Positions 63,327 through 64,000 of a DNA stretch of 64,000 nt are shown one piece after another. The stretch comes from JAPPHA01 sp963662705 (GTDB lineage Bacteria > Pseudomonadota > Alphaproteobacteria > Rhodobacterales > Rhodobacteraceae), in NCBI GenBank assembly GCA_963662705.2, contig OY759767.1, positions 3,100,001-3,164,000 of the forward strand, in the 5' to 3' direction. A program made the translations under genes and the position numbers. Position 1 is the stretch's first letter. The number at the start of each line of letters is the position of its first letter. Under the pieces are notes generated by a model that ran no database searches, was not told the origin of the DNA, and worked only from the letters and a program-made list of their open reading frames with translations.

Positions 63327-63596
63327 ATGCATGTCAGCACACCCGTCGCGGATATGGAAATCAATCTCGATCGGCTTGTCGTCGAGAATGGCATGCTCGT
63401 CGTGACCAACTCCAGCAACGATGCCATGCCTGCCCGCGCGGTCATCGGGCCAGGTGACGTGCGACGGCTCCTCGGGGCGCTCCTTCGCCCGCGCATCGCC
63501 TGGCACCTTCTCACATGCCTCGTCCGTCAGGAAAGGGACCGGCGGAGCGTGGGTGGTGGCCCGGGCGACGATCACCCGTCGCCCGTGTCCTGGTAG
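63327..63596 (+). CDS. Small hypothetical protein in the nitrilase operon
   Basis: An 89-residue protein that I do not recognise. It begins four bases after the nitrilase stop, with AAGGA upstream of the ATG, and ends seven bases before the ThDP-enzyme start, so it fits the operon spacing. The first half (DMEINLDRLVVENGMLVVTN) looks like a compact beta-rich fold; the rest is Arg-rich (RRLLGALLRPRIAWHLL). It may be a small partner subunit. Function unknown. Confidence 0.55.
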   Translation: MHVSTPVADMEINLDRLVVENGMLVVTNSSNDAMPARAVIGPGDVRRLLGALLRPRIAWHLLTCLVRQERDRRSVGGGPGDDHPSPVSW

Positions 63597-63603
63597 CCCG
63601 GGC

Positions 63604-64000
63604 ATGAACATCGCCGCCAGTCCGGTTTCGGAAAGCGTGCGGACAGGCGCGGACATCCTCCTTGCGGCGCTACGGGCGAACGGGATCACGTCGCTGTTCG
63701 GGCTCCCCGGAGGCCAGCTTGACGACTTGTTTGACGCCATATGCCGCGCTGACGGCGACTTCACCGCCTTTCGTTCCCGACACGAGCAGGGGGCTGCGTA
63801 CATGGCGTACGGCGCCGCGCGGTCCACGGGTAAACCGTCGGCGTTCCTGGTCGTGCCGGGACCCGGGCTCATGAACACGATGGGGGCGCTTTCGACAGCT
63901 TGGGCGACAAACACCCCGGTACTCAGTCTCAGCGGCCAGATACCGTCGGACGCTATCGGTTCCGGCCGTGGCTACCTGCACGAGATTCCCGACCAGCTGG
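63604..64000 (+). CDS. Thiamine diphosphate-dependent enzyme, acetolactate-synthase-like (cut by right edge)
   Basis: First 132 residues of a ThDP enzyme. The N-terminal pyrimidine-binding domain shows ILLAALRANGITSLFGLPGG, then FRSRHEQGAAYMAYGAARST, where the Glu of RHEQGA activates ThDP. PGLMNTMGALSTAWATNTP and SGQIPSDAIGSG follow. The family includes acetolactate synthase, benzoylformate decarboxylase and phosphonopyruvate decarboxylase relatives; the substrate cannot be set from this part. It is fourth in the operon after flavoprotein, nitrilase and the small gene. Confidence 0.85.
   Translation, partial: MNIAASPVSESVRTGADILLAALRANGITSLFGLPGGQLDDLFDAICRADGDFTAFRSRHEQGAAYMAYGAARSTGKPSAFLVVPGPGLMNTMGALSTAWATNTPVLSLSGQIPSDAIGSGRGYLHEIPDQL

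Noticed and set aside
1..64000. tRNA genes or CRISPR arrays
   Set aside because: I looked for T-loop-like GTTCGAATC contexts with matching arms and for regularly spaced repeats; matches such as the one near 21070 fall inside protein genes without cloverleaf partners.

Overview
This 64 kb window is GC-rich, densely coded bacterial chromosome. Its gene content points to an alphaproteobacterium with a Rhodospirillales-like repertoire: CcmI, RuvX and a DUF1289 protein in one run, YbjN-ProC-CsaA in another, heterotetrameric sarcosine oxidase, UGP-type ABC transport and many FAD-dependent demethylases. The exact taxon cannot be read from the window. No tRNA, rRNA or CRISPR array was seen.

Layout. 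1-2.4 kb: moaA (cut by the left edge) and dusA. 2.5-7.9 kb: a formyltransferase, a GntR/FCD regulator, and a divergent operon encoding a succinyl-CoA-ligase-like pair and a PhyH-type dioxygenase. Two near-identical palindromes lie in the divergent promoter region. 7.9-13.2 kb (minus strand): ccmI, ruvX, DUF1289, an aminoglycoside/choline-kinase-like protein and a dimethylglycine-dehydrogenase-like flavoprotein. 13.3-17.6 kb: a complete IS21-family element with inverted ends and a 5 bp target duplication, which carries an unusual Toprim passenger gene. 17.7-23.0 kb: soxBDAG. 23.5-34.0 kb: a probable sugar-acid locus made of two convergent blocks. One block holds a DapA-type aldolase/dehydratase, a 2-hydroxyacid dehydrogenase and an enolase-superfamily dehydratase. 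The other holds an ABC importer, an aldehyde dehydrogenase and a sialidase-like protein.

34.6-40.2 kb is a transposon graveyard. A Na/Pi-cotransporter gene has been split by an IS110-family element whose insertion point can be reconstructed. It has decayed through several homopolymer frameshifts and has an IS4/Tn5-like element at its stop codon; that element's transposase is fused to a DruA-like (DUF4338) domain. 40.4-52.7 kb is mostly housekeeping: nitroreductase, GNAT, aspS, carB, tdk, csaA, proC, ybjN, gloA and a Rieske oxygenase. 53.5-57.4 kb holds a DUF4212/VC_2705-type sodium:solute symporter pair and neighbours. 57.6-60.4 kb contains two degraded IS630-type copies flanking an alpha/beta hydrolase. 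The right end (60.6-64 kb) is an operon of a phytoene-desaturase-like flavoprotein, a nitrilase-like hydrolase, a small unknown protein and a ThDP enzyme cut by the window edge.

Taken together, the Rieske oxygenase, the dimethylglycine-dehydrogenase-like protein and SoxBDAG could form a stepwise methyl-removal route of the glycine betaine, dimethylglycine, sarcosine, glycine type. The enolase, DapA and aldehyde dehydrogenase proteins could form a non-phosphorylating acid-sugar pathway fed by the ABC importer. Both are inferences from families and neighbourhood.
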